Source: Hyphomicrobiales bacterium (GTDB lineage Bacteria > Pseudomonadota > Alphaproteobacteria > Rhizobiales > Beijerinckiaceae). Taken from it: 40,851 nucleotides of DNA. The first letter of the stretch is position 1. The number at the start of each line of letters is the position of its first letter. The DNA lies in contig JAGWTW010000022.1 in NCBI GenBank assembly GCA_028868735.1, positions 1 to 40,851 of the forward strand, in the 5' to 3' direction. The notes under the pieces were generated by a model, which was not told the origin of the DNA, did not search any database, and saw only the letters and a program-made list of their open reading frames with translations. Shown here piece after piece: positions 10,293 to 18,786 of this stretch. The translations under genes and the position numbers were made by a program.

Positions 10293-11240
10293 TCAGTCAA
10301 TCGAGACAGGGCGGGGCGCGGCTCCGCCCTTCTTCATCACGAGGGTCGCCCAACCCTCGATGTCGCCGCGCGCTGCGAGGCGAAATCCCTGCGCGGCGTA
10401 GGCGGACAAGACGCCGGCGACGTCGCGGCCGAGCAGTCCGGACAATACGAGTTCTGCATCGTCGGATGCGACCGTGGCGATCTGCGGAGCGAGCAGCCGA
10501 AGCGGCTTCGCCAGGATGTTTGCGAAGACGAGATCATACGGCGCGTTCCCTCGCAACGCAGGATGCATCGTTCCGCGCGCTGTCACCGGGCGCAGGAAAG
10601 GCGCGGCGCGGTTCAATCGCGCATTGGCGGCGGCTGCCTCGGTCGAGACCGGATCGATGTCGCCGGCCCAGACCTGCATGCGCCACAGGCGCGCGGCAGC
10701 GATCGCAAGCACGCCGGTGCCTGTGCCGATGTCGAGAATGCGCGCCGGGCGCCGGCGCTTGCCGATCGCGTCGAGCGCGCGGAGACAGCCGAGCGTGGTG
10801 CCATGGTGGCCGGTGCCGAAGGCAAGAGCCGCCTCGATTTCCAGTCCGATGTCGTTCGCACGCGGCGCATGCCGGTCGTGGGAGCCGTGCACGAGAAACC
10901 GGCCGGCGCGCACCGGCGCCAGCCCCTCGAGCGAGGCGGCGATCCAGTCCTTTTCGCTGACGCGGCCGAAAACGAGTCCTTTGGCAGCCGCATCGCCGGC
11001 CACGCTGCGCACGAGGTCGCGGATCGCATCCTCGTCGGGCTCCGGGCCGAAAAAGACTTCAGCCACCCAGACGTCGCTCGTCCAGCTTTCGGTCGAGGGC
11101 GCTTTTTCGAATGCGGCGGCCGCGGTCTCCGTCGGATCGAAGGTCTCGACGATCAGATCGGCGACCGCGCGCGCGGTCGCCTCGTCCGCTTCGAGCCGCA
11201 TGACGAAAGCCGCGCCATTGGGGGGTAGTCCTTCCAGCAT
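10293..11240 (-). CDS. prmA: Ribosomal protein L11 methyltransferase PrmA
   Basis: PrmA uses S-adenosylmethionine to trimethylate ribosomal protein L11. The N-terminal substrate-recognition domain is followed by the methyltransferase domain: FGTGHHGTTLGCLRAL precedes the SAM-binding motif ILDIGTGTGVLAIAAARL, an acidic GDIDPVS motif follows, and DLVFANILAKPL is the characteristic catalytic loop. Length 315 residues is normal. It reads leftward behind a small one-helix protein gene (47 nt gap) and may be cotranscribed with it. Confidence 0.93.
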   Translation of the reverse strand: MLEGLPPNGAAFVMRLEADEATARAVADLIVETFDPTETAAAAFEKAPSTESWTSDVWVAEVFFGPEPDEDAIRDLVRSVAGDAAAKGLVFGRVSEKDWIAASLEGLAPVRAGRFLVHGSHDRHAPRANDIGLEIEAALAFGTGHHGTTLGCLRALDAIGKRRRPARILDIGTGTGVLAIAAARLWRMQVWAGDIDPVSTEAAAANARLNRAAPFLRPVTARGTMHPALRGNAPYDLVFANILAKPLRLLAPQIATVASDDAELVLSGLLGRDVAGVLSAYAAQGFRLAARGDIEGWATLVMKKGGAAPRPVSID

Positions 11241-11287
11241 GGCGGCGGCCTACCACGCGCGGGGGTTCGTGTCATCGCGGATCGGCC

Positions 11288-11470
11288 TCAGTAGACGAGA
11301 TCCGGGCGATCCGCCGGGATGTCTTGCGTAGAAACGATCGTTGGCGGAGCGGACGGCGAACGAACGGCAAGAATCGTGGTGGCGAGCCCGAGCAGGATCA
11401 GGAGCCCCACCACCGCCTCGACAATGGCCGGCAAGCGGCTGTGGTGCGGCGTCGCAGTCATCTGTCCCAT
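11288..11470 (-). CDS. Small single-helix membrane protein, unknown function (60 aa)
   Basis: A short frame with one clear transmembrane segment (AIVEAVVGLLILLGLATTIL, about residues 15-34) and a polar Pro/Asp-rich tail. GAGG lies seven nucleotides before the ATG, and a second in-frame ATG follows three codons later. It lies upstream of prmA on the same strand. I recognise no family. Size makes it uncertain, but the ribosome site and clean hydrophobic helix support translation. Confidence 0.5.
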   Translation of the reverse strand: MGQMTATPHHSRLPAIVEAVVGLLILLGLATTILAVRSPSAPPTIVSTQDIPADRPDLVY

Positions 11471-11637
11471 GTGACCTCACAGGCTCGGCGCGCAGCGCGC
11501 GTTCGAAGCTTCCTGTGGACAGATACGGCCGCGACGAGGCGACGGTTCTCGCGCCGCCGTCGCAAATGCGTGATCGCGCCGCGCCGCCGGCGCACAGGCC
11601 GGACGACAAATGCGCGGGGAAGCGATAACGTAACCGC

Positions 11638-11880
11638 ATGAAACCGTTCGTCGTCGCCGTGGCTCTTGTCTCGACTCTCGTGACTTCCGCTCTGGCGGCG
11701 GACACGGCGCCTCCGGCGCGACAGGAAAACTCAACGCAGGAGACGATCGCCGTTCAGGCCTGGGGCCAAACGCATCCGGCCTGCGCTCAATGGACCGACG
11801 GTTGCGTCGCTTGCACAAAGGACGGCTGTTCAACGCCTGGCGTCGCCTGCACGCCGCACGAATCGATTTGCGCTCGCTAG
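11638..11880 (+). CDS. Small secreted six-cysteine protein, unknown function
   Basis: An 80-residue precursor with a Sec signal peptide (FVVAVALVSTLVTSALA, cleavage likely after ALA near residue 20). The mature peptide of about 60 residues carries six cysteines in the pattern PAC-x6-C-x2-C-x4-C-x5-C-x7-C. This suggests three disulfides or metal binding in the periplasm. It converges with the sensor kinase gene (12 nt between ends). I have the impression of a conserved small periplasmic protein of Hyphomicrobiales but cannot name a function. Confidence 0.65.
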   Translation: MKPFVVAVALVSTLVTSALAADTAPPARQENSTQETIAVQAWGQTHPACAQWTDGCVACTKDGCSTPGVACTPHESICAR

Positions 11881-11892
11881 AACGCCTCGCGC

Positions 11893-13677
11893 CTAAAGCG
11901 CGCGTTCGAGCATCGAATGTCCGTCGCTCGTCAGCGTCCAGGCGACCCCCGCCTCGTTGAATTCGAGACTGGAGCGGCCGCCGACGGCGCTTTCCGCCAT
12001 GCGTCCGAGCACCAGGCGTCCAAAACCGCGGCGTGACGGCGGAGCGACGGCTGGCCCGCCCTCCTCGCGCCAGCTCATGGTGAATTTGTCCGGGCCGAGC
12101 GACCAGGAGATCAGAACTCGGCCTTTGTCGTTCGAAAGCGCGCCGTATTTGGCGGCGTTGGTGACCAGTTCATGCAGCGCCATGCCGACGCCTTGCGAGG
12201 CGCCCGCCGTGAGCGTCGCGCGCGGGCCCGAGATGAAGATGCGCGTCCCGATCAGGTCCTTGAACATGGCGAGCTGCGCCTCGACCAGAGCCTGGATGTC
12301 GGCCCCGCGCCATTCGGTTTCGACAAGAAGGCGCTGACTTGCAGCCAGGCTCTGGATCCGCTCGCGCAGATTGGCCGCATAGGTCTTCGGATCGCAGACA
12401 GACGCCGTCTGCTGCGCGACCGATTGCACGACAGCCAGAAGGTTGTTTGCGCGATGGTTCACCTCCGCCATCAGCAGGCGCACGTGGCTCTCGGCATTCT
12501 TGCGCTCAGTGATGTCCTCGACGATCGACAAGAGGTGATTGAACGCGCCGTCGGGCTTGTTGACGCGGCTGACAGTGAGATTAACCCATACGACCGCCCC
12601 ATCCTTGCGGATGTACCTCTTTTCCATCGAATAGCTTGTGATGCGTTCGGCGAGGAGATCTCGCAGCTGGGCGAGATCAGCCTCGAGATCGTCGGGATGG
12701 GTGATGTCGGCGAAGGTCATGTGTGACAATTCTTCGCTCGAATAGCCGACGATCGCGCAGAGCTTCTGGTTGACGCGCAACCATTTGCCGTCTGACGCGA
12801 CGTCGGCCATGCCGACGGCGGCGTTCTCGAATTTCGCCTGAATCTGCAACAGCGCATTCCGCAATTCGTCCGCCGCGCGGCGGCGTTCGGCGACGTCGCG
12901 CGCGATCACGGACATGCCGACGCGCACGCCAGACGGACTGACGATCGGCGACGCGGTCAATTCGACGAGGAGGGGCGTCCCATTCTTGTGTACGCGCTGC
13001 GTGTCGAAGTTCGAGACGGGTCGACCGGCTCTCGCGAACTCGCTGAGTTGCACAAGATCGGCGCGCGCGCCGCGGGACGCGAGCTTGGCGACCGAATGGC
13101 CGATGATTTCGGCGGCGGAATATCCGTAGAGCTTTTCCGCGCCGTCGTTCCAGGTGAGCACGACCCCCTCGGGACTGACGGAATAGATCGCCTCGAGCGA
13201 GGTCTCGACAATGCGCGACAGTCGGTTCTGCAAAGCGTCCGCAGCCTCGAAGCGCAAGGCGCGCGCGCGGGCGCGGTGGAAGGCTTCCGCGGCGACGGAA
13301 ACGAGGAAGCTGGTGATCACGAATATGCCGAGGGCGACGAGGTCGGCCGGCTCACGCGGGGGATCGAAGAAAAGAAGGATGAGAAGGACGCTCGCCACCG
13401 TGGCGACCAACCCTCCCTCCACCCCCGCGACGAGCGCGCCGAGCGACACGGCCGAACAAGAAAGGAGATAGGGATATTTATACGCCGTTCCGAAGAAGGC
13501 GAACTGCACGATGAGCGCGAGCATCGCGCCGTACATTCCAACGAGGACGCCAAAGAGAACCGGCGAGCGCGCGCGTTGCTCGACCACGCGCGTCAGCGCC
13601 GACCGCGCCCAGCGGCGGGCAGCGGACGCGCGCGCGCCGGCCACAGCGCCGAACATATCTTCGTTCGCCGTCGTCAT
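11893..13677 (-). CDS. Membrane PAS-domain sensor histidine kinase, HWE family
   Basis: A 594-residue sensor kinase. Residues about 40-135 form three or four membrane helices resembling the DUF4118 sensor module (YPYLLSCSAVSLGALVAG, then LVATVASVLLILLFFDPP). Two PAS domains follow (about 145-265 and 275-395). The first contains WNDGAEKLYGYSAAEIIGHS; the second has the PAC-like end VEDITERKNAE. The HWE-type dimerisation helix carries the phosphoacceptor His408 in AEVNHRANNLLAVVQ. The ATPase N-box is ALHELVTNAAKYGALS. The family WEE motif is seen as SWREEGGP, with Arg inserted. No response regulator gene is adjacent. It lies 129 nt after lrgB on the same strand, so a role in controlling that operon is possible but unproven. 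Confidence 0.9.
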   Translation of the reverse strand: MTTANEDMFGAVAGARASAARRWARSALTRVVEQRARSPVLFGVLVGMYGAMLALIVQFAFFGTAYKYPYLLSCSAVSLGALVAGVEGGLVATVASVLLILLFFDPPREPADLVALGIFVITSFLVSVAAEAFHRARARALRFEAADALQNRLSRIVETSLEAIYSVSPEGVVLTWNDGAEKLYGYSAAEIIGHSVAKLASRGARADLVQLSEFARAGRPVSNFDTQRVHKNGTPLLVELTASPIVSPSGVRVGMSVIARDVAERRRAADELRNALLQIQAKFENAAVGMADVASDGKWLRVNQKLCAIVGYSSEELSHMTFADITHPDDLEADLAQLRDLLAERITSYSMEKRYIRKDGAVVWVNLTVSRVNKPDGAFNHLLSIVEDITERKNAESHVRLLMAEVNHRANNLLAVVQSVAQQTASVCDPKTYAANLRERIQSLAASQRLLVETEWRGADIQALVEAQLAMFKDLIGTRIFISGPRATLTAGASQGVGMALHELVTNAAKYGALSNDKGRVLISWSLGPDKFTMSWREEGGPAVAPPSRRGFGRLVLGRMAESAVGGRSSLEFNEAGVAWTLTSDGHSMLERAL

Positions 13678-13806
13678 GTCGGCGATCCCGGGGGAAGCGC
13701 GGTCTGCGGCTGCGGCACGTCTCGATCTTCGCTCTTTGCGGGCAATTCCGGCGCAACTCGATGTGAAAGTAGCAAAATCCAGATGGTCGGTCGACCGCGG
13801 GCCCGT

Positions 13807-14520
13807 CTATAGCATCGCTATCAACAGGGGAACGATCACGGACGTCGCAACGCCGTTGAGACCCATAGCGATCCCGGCGAAGGTCCCTGCGACTTCGTCG
13901 ACCACGAAGGCGCGAGCTGTGCCTATGCCGTGCGAGGCGAGACCCACGGCAAAGCCGCGGGCGGCGTAGTCGGTGATCTTCAGGGCGTTCATGAGGGGCG
14001 TCACGATGACTGCGCCGATGACGCCCGTCGTAATGACGAGGACGGCGGTCAGGGCCGGAACCCCGCCAAGCCGCTCCGATATGGCCATGGCGATGCCGGC
14101 CGTCACCGATTTCGGGGCGAGCGAAACGAGAATCTCATGCGGCGCACCGAGCGCGGCGGCGACCGCGAGCGCGGAAACGACAGCGACGAGCGCGCCTGCG
14201 ACGAGCGCGGCCGCCATCGGCAGCAGGTTCGCCATGACGAGCGCGCGATGGCGCACGAGCGGCACGGCGATCGCCACCGTCGCTGGACCCAAAAGAAAAT
14301 GAACGAACTGCGCGCCCTGGAAATAGATCTCGTAGGGCGTGTGCGTGACCACGAGAATCGCGCCCACGACGACGATCGAGATGAGGACGGGATTGACGAG
14401 GGGATGGCGCCCGCTGGCTTTCGCGATCCGGTCCGCAACGACCCACACGGCGAGCGTCAGCGTCAGCCACAAGAGCGGCGTCGTCGCAAGATAGACCCAG
14501 ATGGCGAAGGGATTGCTCAT
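13807..14520 (-). CDS. lrgB: LrgB/CidB family membrane protein
   Basis: LrgB proteins pair with LrgA to form membrane carriers. The family was first linked to autolysis control in Staphylococcus; later members were shown to transport pyruvate (Bacillus PftAB) or glycolate/glycerate (plant plastid PLGG1, an LrgA-LrgB fusion). This 237-residue protein has seven or eight hydrophobic segments. It carries the conserved SLAPKSVTAGIAMAISE, TTGVIGAVIVTPLM and ASHGIGTARAF motifs. It overlaps lrgA by four bases (ATGA), implying translational coupling. Neighbouring dehydrogenase and P450 genes favour a small-carboxylate transport role over autolysis; that is inference. Confidence 0.93.
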   Translation of the reverse strand: MSNPFAIWVYLATTPLLWLTLTLAVWVVADRIAKASGRHPLVNPVLISIVVVGAILVVTHTPYEIYFQGAQFVHFLLGPATVAIAVPLVRHRALVMANLLPMAAALVAGALVAVVSALAVAAALGAPHEILVSLAPKSVTAGIAMAISERLGGVPALTAVLVITTGVIGAVIVTPLMNALKITDYAARGFAVGLASHGIGTARAFVVDEVAGTFAGIAMGLNGVATSVIVPLLIAML

Positions 14521-14900
14521 GGCGCCTTGCCGCGGTCCGTCAGGCGCTTGACGATCAGAAAGACATAGACGGTGACGATCAGCGTGACGACAGTGGAGAC
14601 GACGAGCGCGGCGAACAGCGCGAGGCCATAGGCGCCGACGACAGGCATTTGCTGCACGATGCCGACGCCCGCCGGCACGAACAGCAGACCGAGTGAGCCG
14701 AGCAGGGCGCTTGCGGCCTTGCCGAGATCGGTTGACTCGATCGCCGATGCGTCGGCGCCGGTCATACGCGCGTGGAGGATCGCGCCAGCGGCGAGCAGCG
14801 CAAGGCCGATGACCGGACCGGGCACCGGGAGCGCCAGCGCGCGCGAAATGATCTCGCCGAGGAGCTGACAGGATAGCAGCAGCGCGAGCGCGCGGATCAT
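14517..14900 (-). CDS. lrgA: LrgA/CidA family holin-like membrane protein
   Basis: The partner subunit of LrgB. At 127 residues it has four membrane segments, with the family features LLSCQLLGEIISRALALPVPGPVIGLALL near the N-terminus in two adjoining pieces (residues about 7-35), and LGSLGLLFVPAGVGIVQQ in the middle. It ends in a basic cytoplasmic tail. The gene begins only 4 nt after the P450 stop codon and overlaps lrgB by 4 nt, so glcD/dld-like, P450, lrgA and lrgB form one tight operon. Confidence 0.92.
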   Translation of the reverse strand: MIRALALLLSCQLLGEIISRALALPVPGPVIGLALLAAGAILHARMTGADASAIESTDLGKAASALLGSLGLLFVPAGVGIVQQMPVVGAYGLALFAALVVSTVVTLIVTVYVFLIVKRLTDRGKAP

Positions 14901-14904
14901 GCAG

Positions 14905-16293
14905 TCACGCGATCGGTTTGAATTTCACGCGCAGGCCGTCGCGCGGCTGCGGGATCGGCCAGAGCTTCCAGTCCGGCGCATAGTTCGGCCGAGCTGAAAC
15001 ATCGGTCGTCGAAAAGAGATGATAAGCAAAACATTTCGCCTGCATGTAAGCGAAATTCAATCCGAGGCACATGTGCGCGCCGCCGCCGAAGGGCACGAAT
15101 GCGAATCTGTGCCGATTGCGCGAGGCGTCGTCGGAGAAGCGCGTCGGGTCGAACCTGTCCGGGTCGATCCAGATGGAGGGCATGCGATGGGTGAACAGCG
15201 GATTGACGCTCACGCGCGTGCCGGCCGGCAGATTGAACCCCATGAATTGCGTATCGCGCATGGCGCAACGCGGCAGCGACGGCACGGGCGGAATAAGGCG
15301 CATCGACTCCTTGAACGCCATCTCCGTCAACGGCAGCGAATCGAGTTTCTCGTATGGAAGCGGCTCACCCTTCTCCAGGCCGAGCGCGAAAATCTCGTCA
15401 CGGATCTTCTGCTGCCAGTCGCGATCGACGCTGAGGAAATATACGAAGGACGTCAGCGAAGAGGTCAATGTATCATGCGCCGCCATCATGAGGAAACTCA
15501 TGTGGTCGATGATCTCCTGCCGCGTCAGAAGAGCGCCGTCGTCGGTCGTGGCCTTGCAGAGCTGGGTGAAAATGTCCTGCCCGTCGCTCGCGCGGCGCGC
15601 CTCGATCTGATTGCCGAAATAATCGATCATGAAGGCGCGGCCGGCGACGCCGCGCGCCATTTGCGTGCCGGGCAGCGGGAGCCGCACGACGGCGACGGCG
15701 GCCGCGACCATGTCGATGAACGCGCGCTTGACCGCTGCGACGTCCGGCCCGACCCCCGTTCCGAGGAAAGAGACCGCCGCGAGATCGAGGGTCAGCTGCT
15801 TGATCGCCGGGTAGAACACGATGTCCTCGCCCTTTTCACGCCAGCCGGCGACGCCCTCGGCTATGCCCGCATTGAGGCTCGCCAGATAGGATTGCATCGG
15901 CCCGGCCTTGAACGCGACCGAAAGCGCTCTGCGGTGGAGCCGGTGCTCGTCGAAATCGAGCAGCATCAGGCCGCGCGGAAACAGGCGATCCAGGATCAGT
16001 CCCCAGCCGTGGGTGGAGGAAAAGGTTCGGGCCTGGTCGAACAGGACGAATTCGTTCGCTTCCGGGCCGAGCAATGCGACGCTGCGGCCGCCGAACGCGC
16101 GCGAGCGATAGACCGGGCCGAACTGCGCGTATTGCCGTTCGACCTCGCCCTTGGGATCGGCCAGCAATTGCAGGGTGGAGCCGACGAGGGGCCAGCCTTC
16201 CGTGCCGGGAATGTGCCGGAGCGCCGACAGCGGCGGCTCGGCGATGAAGGGCGTGGCGAGCGGGTGTGGATTGTCGAGCGCGACCGCGGACAA
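14905..16293 (-). CDS. Soluble cytochrome P450 monooxygenase
   Basis: A heme-thiolate monooxygenase. The heme-binding loop FVPFGGGAHMCLGLNF has the axial Cys at residue 409. The K-helix is FKESMRL (ExxR), and the I-helix oxygen-activation motif reads AAHDTLTSS. The N-terminal proline-rich entry is HIPGTEGWPLVGS. No membrane anchor is present, so the protein should be cytosolic. I place the start at a TTG (16293) because GGGAGG lies five bases upstream; the frame continues to a TTG at 16347. Overall it resembles the CYP120/CYP51-like clan, but I cannot assign a family number. It sits 76 nt after the dehydrogenase gene and 4 nt before lrgA. No ferredoxin or reductase partner is in the window. 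Substrate unknown. Confidence 0.92.
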   Translation of the reverse strand: MSAVALDNPHPLATPFIAEPPLSALRHIPGTEGWPLVGSTLQLLADPKGEVERQYAQFGPVYRSRAFGGRSVALLGPEANEFVLFDQARTFSSTHGWGLILDRLFPRGLMLLDFDEHRLHRRALSVAFKAGPMQSYLASLNAGIAEGVAGWREKGEDIVFYPAIKQLTLDLAAVSFLGTGVGPDVAAVKRAFIDMVAAAVAVVRLPLPGTQMARGVAGRAFMIDYFGNQIEARRASDGQDIFTQLCKATTDDGALLTRQEIIDHMSFLMMAAHDTLTSSLTSFVYFLSVDRDWQQKIRDEIFALGLEKGEPLPYEKLDSLPLTEMAFKESMRLIPPVPSLPRCAMRDTQFMGFNLPAGTRVSVNPLFTHRMPSIWIDPDRFDPTRFSDDASRNRHRFAFVPFGGGAHMCLGLNFAYMQAKCFAYHLFSTTDVSARPNYAPDWKLWPIPQPRDGLRVKFKPIA

Positions 16294-16369
16294 GAAGGCC
16301 TCCCGGGATGATCGCGGAAGGCTAGTTGTCGGCGGCGACGGCGGCAAGCAGGACCGCCGCCGGCAGCGG

Positions 16370-17800
16370 TCAGGCGTCCAGAACCTTGCCGGGGTTCATG
16401 ATGTTCTGCGGATCGAGCGCACGCTTGATCGCGCGCATCACGTTCAGCGTCTCCGGTGAATGCTCCTCTCGCATGTACTTGATTTTCGCCTGGCCGACGC
16501 CGTGCTCACCCGTGCATGTGCCGCCCATTTCGAGGCCGCGGCGCACGAGGCGCTCGACGAAGCTCTTGGCCTTGGCGAGTTCTTCCGGATCGTTGGGGTC
16601 GAACAGCGGCCCGGTGTGGAAATTTCCGTCGCCGACATGGCCGACGACCGGAGCGACGATGCCGAGACGCTCGGCGTCGGCGATCGTCTCGGTCACGCAA
16701 TCCGCGAGCCGCGAGATCGGCACGCAGACGTCGGTGGAGAAACCGGTCATCTCCGGTTTGCGTTTCAGGGTCTGATGCGCCCAATACACGTCGTGGCGCG
16801 CCTGCCAGAGCTTGGTGCGCTCCTCGGGTTTGGTCGTCCAGTTGAACGGGCCGCCGCCGTGACTTTCGGCGAGCTCCCGGAAGCGCTGCGTCTGTTCCTC
16901 GACGCCCTTTTCTGTGCCGTGGAATTCCAGAAACAGCATGGGCGCCTCGACGAGGCCGAGCTTGGCGTAATTGTTGAACGCGCGGACCGTCATCGTATCG
17001 ACGAGTTCGATGCGCGCGATCGGCAGGCCGGACTGGATCGTCTCGATCACCGTGTCGCAAGCCGCCTTGATCGAGGGGAACTGGCAGGTCGCGGCCGAGA
17101 TCGCCTCGGGAATTCCGTAGAGCCGCAACGTGATCTCGGTGATGATGCCGAGCGTGCCTTCCGACCCGACGAACAGGCGCGTGAGATCGTAGCCGGCTGA
17201 GGATTTTTTCGCGCGACGAGCCGTCTTGACGATCTTGCCGTCGGGCATGACGACGGTGAGCGCGAGTACGTTGTCCTTCATCGTGCCATAGCGCACGGCG
17301 TTGGTGCCCGAGGCGCGCGTCGCGCACATGCCGCCGATCGAGGCGTCGGCGCCCGGATCGATCGGGAAGAACAGGCCTGTGTCGCGCAGATATTCGTTGA
17401 GCGCCTTGCGCGTCACGCCCGGTTGCACCACCACGTCGAGATCCTCGGAATGGACCTCCAGCACCTGGTTCATCTGCGACACGTCGATCGACACGCCGCC
17501 GTAGGGCGCGTTGGTGTGGCCTTCGAGCGAGGTATTGGTGCCGAAGGCGATGACTGGCACGCCGGCGGCGGCGCAAATCGTCACCGCGTCCGACACGTCC
17601 TCGGTCGATTGCGCGAAGACGACGGCGTCCGGCGGCTGGTTCGGCGTCCAGCTCAGGATGTGGCCATGCTGTTCGCGCACGGCCTGCGACGTGACGAGGC
17701 GGTTGCCGAAGCGTGCGGCGAGCTTGCCGACGGTGGCGTCTATGGTCGCCTGCGACGGGCGGGCGGTCAGCCGCGCCACGGCGGGATTGTGTTCGGTCAA
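16370..17800 (-). CDS. FAD-linked D-2-hydroxyacid dehydrogenase (D-lactate dehydrogenase/GlcD type)
   Basis: Predicted FAD enzyme oxidising D-lactate, glycolate or a related 2-hydroxyacid to the 2-oxoacid, passing electrons to the respiratory chain. The N-terminal PCMH FAD-binding domain shows VIAFGTNTSLEGHTNAPYGG and DPGADASIGGMCATRASGT. The C-terminal FAD-oxidase domain shows VVGHVGDGNFH, GTCTGEHGVGQAKI and NIMNPGKV, as in the mitochondrial D-lactate dehydrogenase family. Length 476 is normal. The start is a TTG with GGGAGG upstream. It is the second gene of the leftward run, 78 nt after the DUF1993 gene. LrgAB downstream may move its substrate or product. Substrate cannot be fixed from sequence alone. 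Confidence 0.9.
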   Translation of the reverse strand: MTEHNPAVARLTARPSQATIDATVGKLAARFGNRLVTSQAVREQHGHILSWTPNQPPDAVVFAQSTEDVSDAVTICAAAGVPVIAFGTNTSLEGHTNAPYGGVSIDVSQMNQVLEVHSEDLDVVVQPGVTRKALNEYLRDTGLFFPIDPGADASIGGMCATRASGTNAVRYGTMKDNVLALTVVMPDGKIVKTARRAKKSSAGYDLTRLFVGSEGTLGIITEITLRLYGIPEAISAATCQFPSIKAACDTVIETIQSGLPIARIELVDTMTVRAFNNYAKLGLVEAPMLFLEFHGTEKGVEEQTQRFRELAESHGGGPFNWTTKPEERTKLWQARHDVYWAHQTLKRKPEMTGFSTDVCVPISRLADCVTETIADAERLGIVAPVVGHVGDGNFHTGPLFDPNDPEELAKAKSFVERLVRRGLEMGGTCTGEHGVGQAKIKYMREEHSPETLNVMRAIKRALDPQNIMNPGKVLDA

Positions 17801-17878
17801 GATATCCTCCCGGACGGATTGGAATTTGCGGCCAATCTACAACCCGGGAGAAGGCCCGTCGAGGCGGGCGACGGGACT

Positions 17879-18400
17879 CTACTTCTTGATCCGCATCGGG
17901 CCGGTGAAATCGCGTTTGCCCAGCGGCGCGCCCTTCGATCGCAAGATGTCGTAGGCGGTCGTGGCGTGGAATTGCAGGTTCGGGATCGAGAAGGACATGA
18001 GGAAGTTCTCGGCGGTGAAGGGCAGCTTCACGTCGCGGAACTCGAAGGCCATGTCCTTGCCTTCCAGCGCGTCGATCTCCTCGCGCGTCATCGCCTTCAA
18101 CGCGGCGAGCGCGTCGGCGACCATCTTCTGCAGGCCTGCGTAGTCCTGCGGACCGAGTTCGACGCGCGGCGAGAAGGTTCCCTTCTTCACGCCCTCGATC
18201 GCGCCCTGCGAATGGTGGACGACCGAGACGATCTGGAAGCGGAAGGGGAGCATGTCCGCCCAAAGGCGGGCGTCGACGATTTCGGCGAGGGCGCCCTCCT
18301 TGTCGGCGAAATGGGCGCGGCCTTTTTCGAGAAAATGCGCGACGCCCTGCAGCGACTGGATGAAGCCTGCCACGGATGCGTCGTAGAGCGAAATCGCCAT
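17879..18400 (-). CDS. DUF1993 family protein
   Basis: A 173-residue soluble protein of the DUF1993 family (a DinB-like four-helix bundle type). Typical features are ISLYDASVAGFIQSLQGVAH at the start, ARLWADMLPFRFQIVSVVHH with possible metal-binding His, and the C-terminal segment FHATTAYDILRSKGAPLGKRDF. Start at the ATG at 18400, which has GGGGAGGA ten bases upstream; the frame extends further upstream without support. It leads the leftward run toward the dehydrogenase and P450. Function unknown. Confidence 0.88.
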   Translation of the reverse strand: MAISLYDASVAGFIQSLQGVAHFLEKGRAHFADKEGALAEIVDARLWADMLPFRFQIVSVVHHSQGAIEGVKKGTFSPRVELGPQDYAGLQKMVADALAALKAMTREEIDALEGKDMAFEFRDVKLPFTAENFLMSFSIPNLQFHATTAYDILRSKGAPLGKRDFTGPMRIKK

Positions 18401-18540
18401 TAGTCTGTCCTCCCCGGGGAAGCGCCGGAGGCTACATGCTTGGCGCGGCGATGCAAATGCGCGCACTTTGTGCGGGAGAAATGACTTTTTGCACTCGCAC
18501 GTGACGCGGTTTCGCGCGACAAAACAGCGAGGCGCTGTCC

Positions 18541-18786
18541 ATGCTCGGACCGATCGATATCGAGGACTGGTCGACCAGCGAAGAAGATGTTCTTCGCGCG
18601 GAGATTCGTTTGCTGCCCGCGTTCCGCAAGTTCGGCCGCGGGGGTGCGTCGCTGCGCCTCGACGCCGGTCTTGCGCGTCGCGTGCGGGCCTTCGTCAGCG
18701 ACGCGGTCCTGCCCTGCGAAGACCTGCGCATGTTGCTGGCCGATCTGGAGGCCGCGGGCCACGACGGCGCCGGCGCGCCGCGCTAG
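18541..18786 (+). CDS. Small hypothetical protein (81 aa)
   Basis: I do not recognise this protein. It starts acidic (LGPIDIEDWSTSEEDVLRAE), then has an Arg-rich middle and a helical tail (CEDLRMLLADLEAAG). Codon third positions are GC-rich like the neighbours, and GAGGCG lies about eight bases upstream of the ATG. There is no signal peptide or membrane helix. It runs divergently from the DUF1993 gene and overlaps the 3' end of a possible opposite-strand frame (18695-19015), so only one of the two may be real there. Confidence 0.5.
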   Translation: MLGPIDIEDWSTSEEDVLRAEIRLLPAFRKFGRGGASLRLDAGLARRVRAFVSDAVLPCEDLRMLLADLEAAGHDGAGAPR

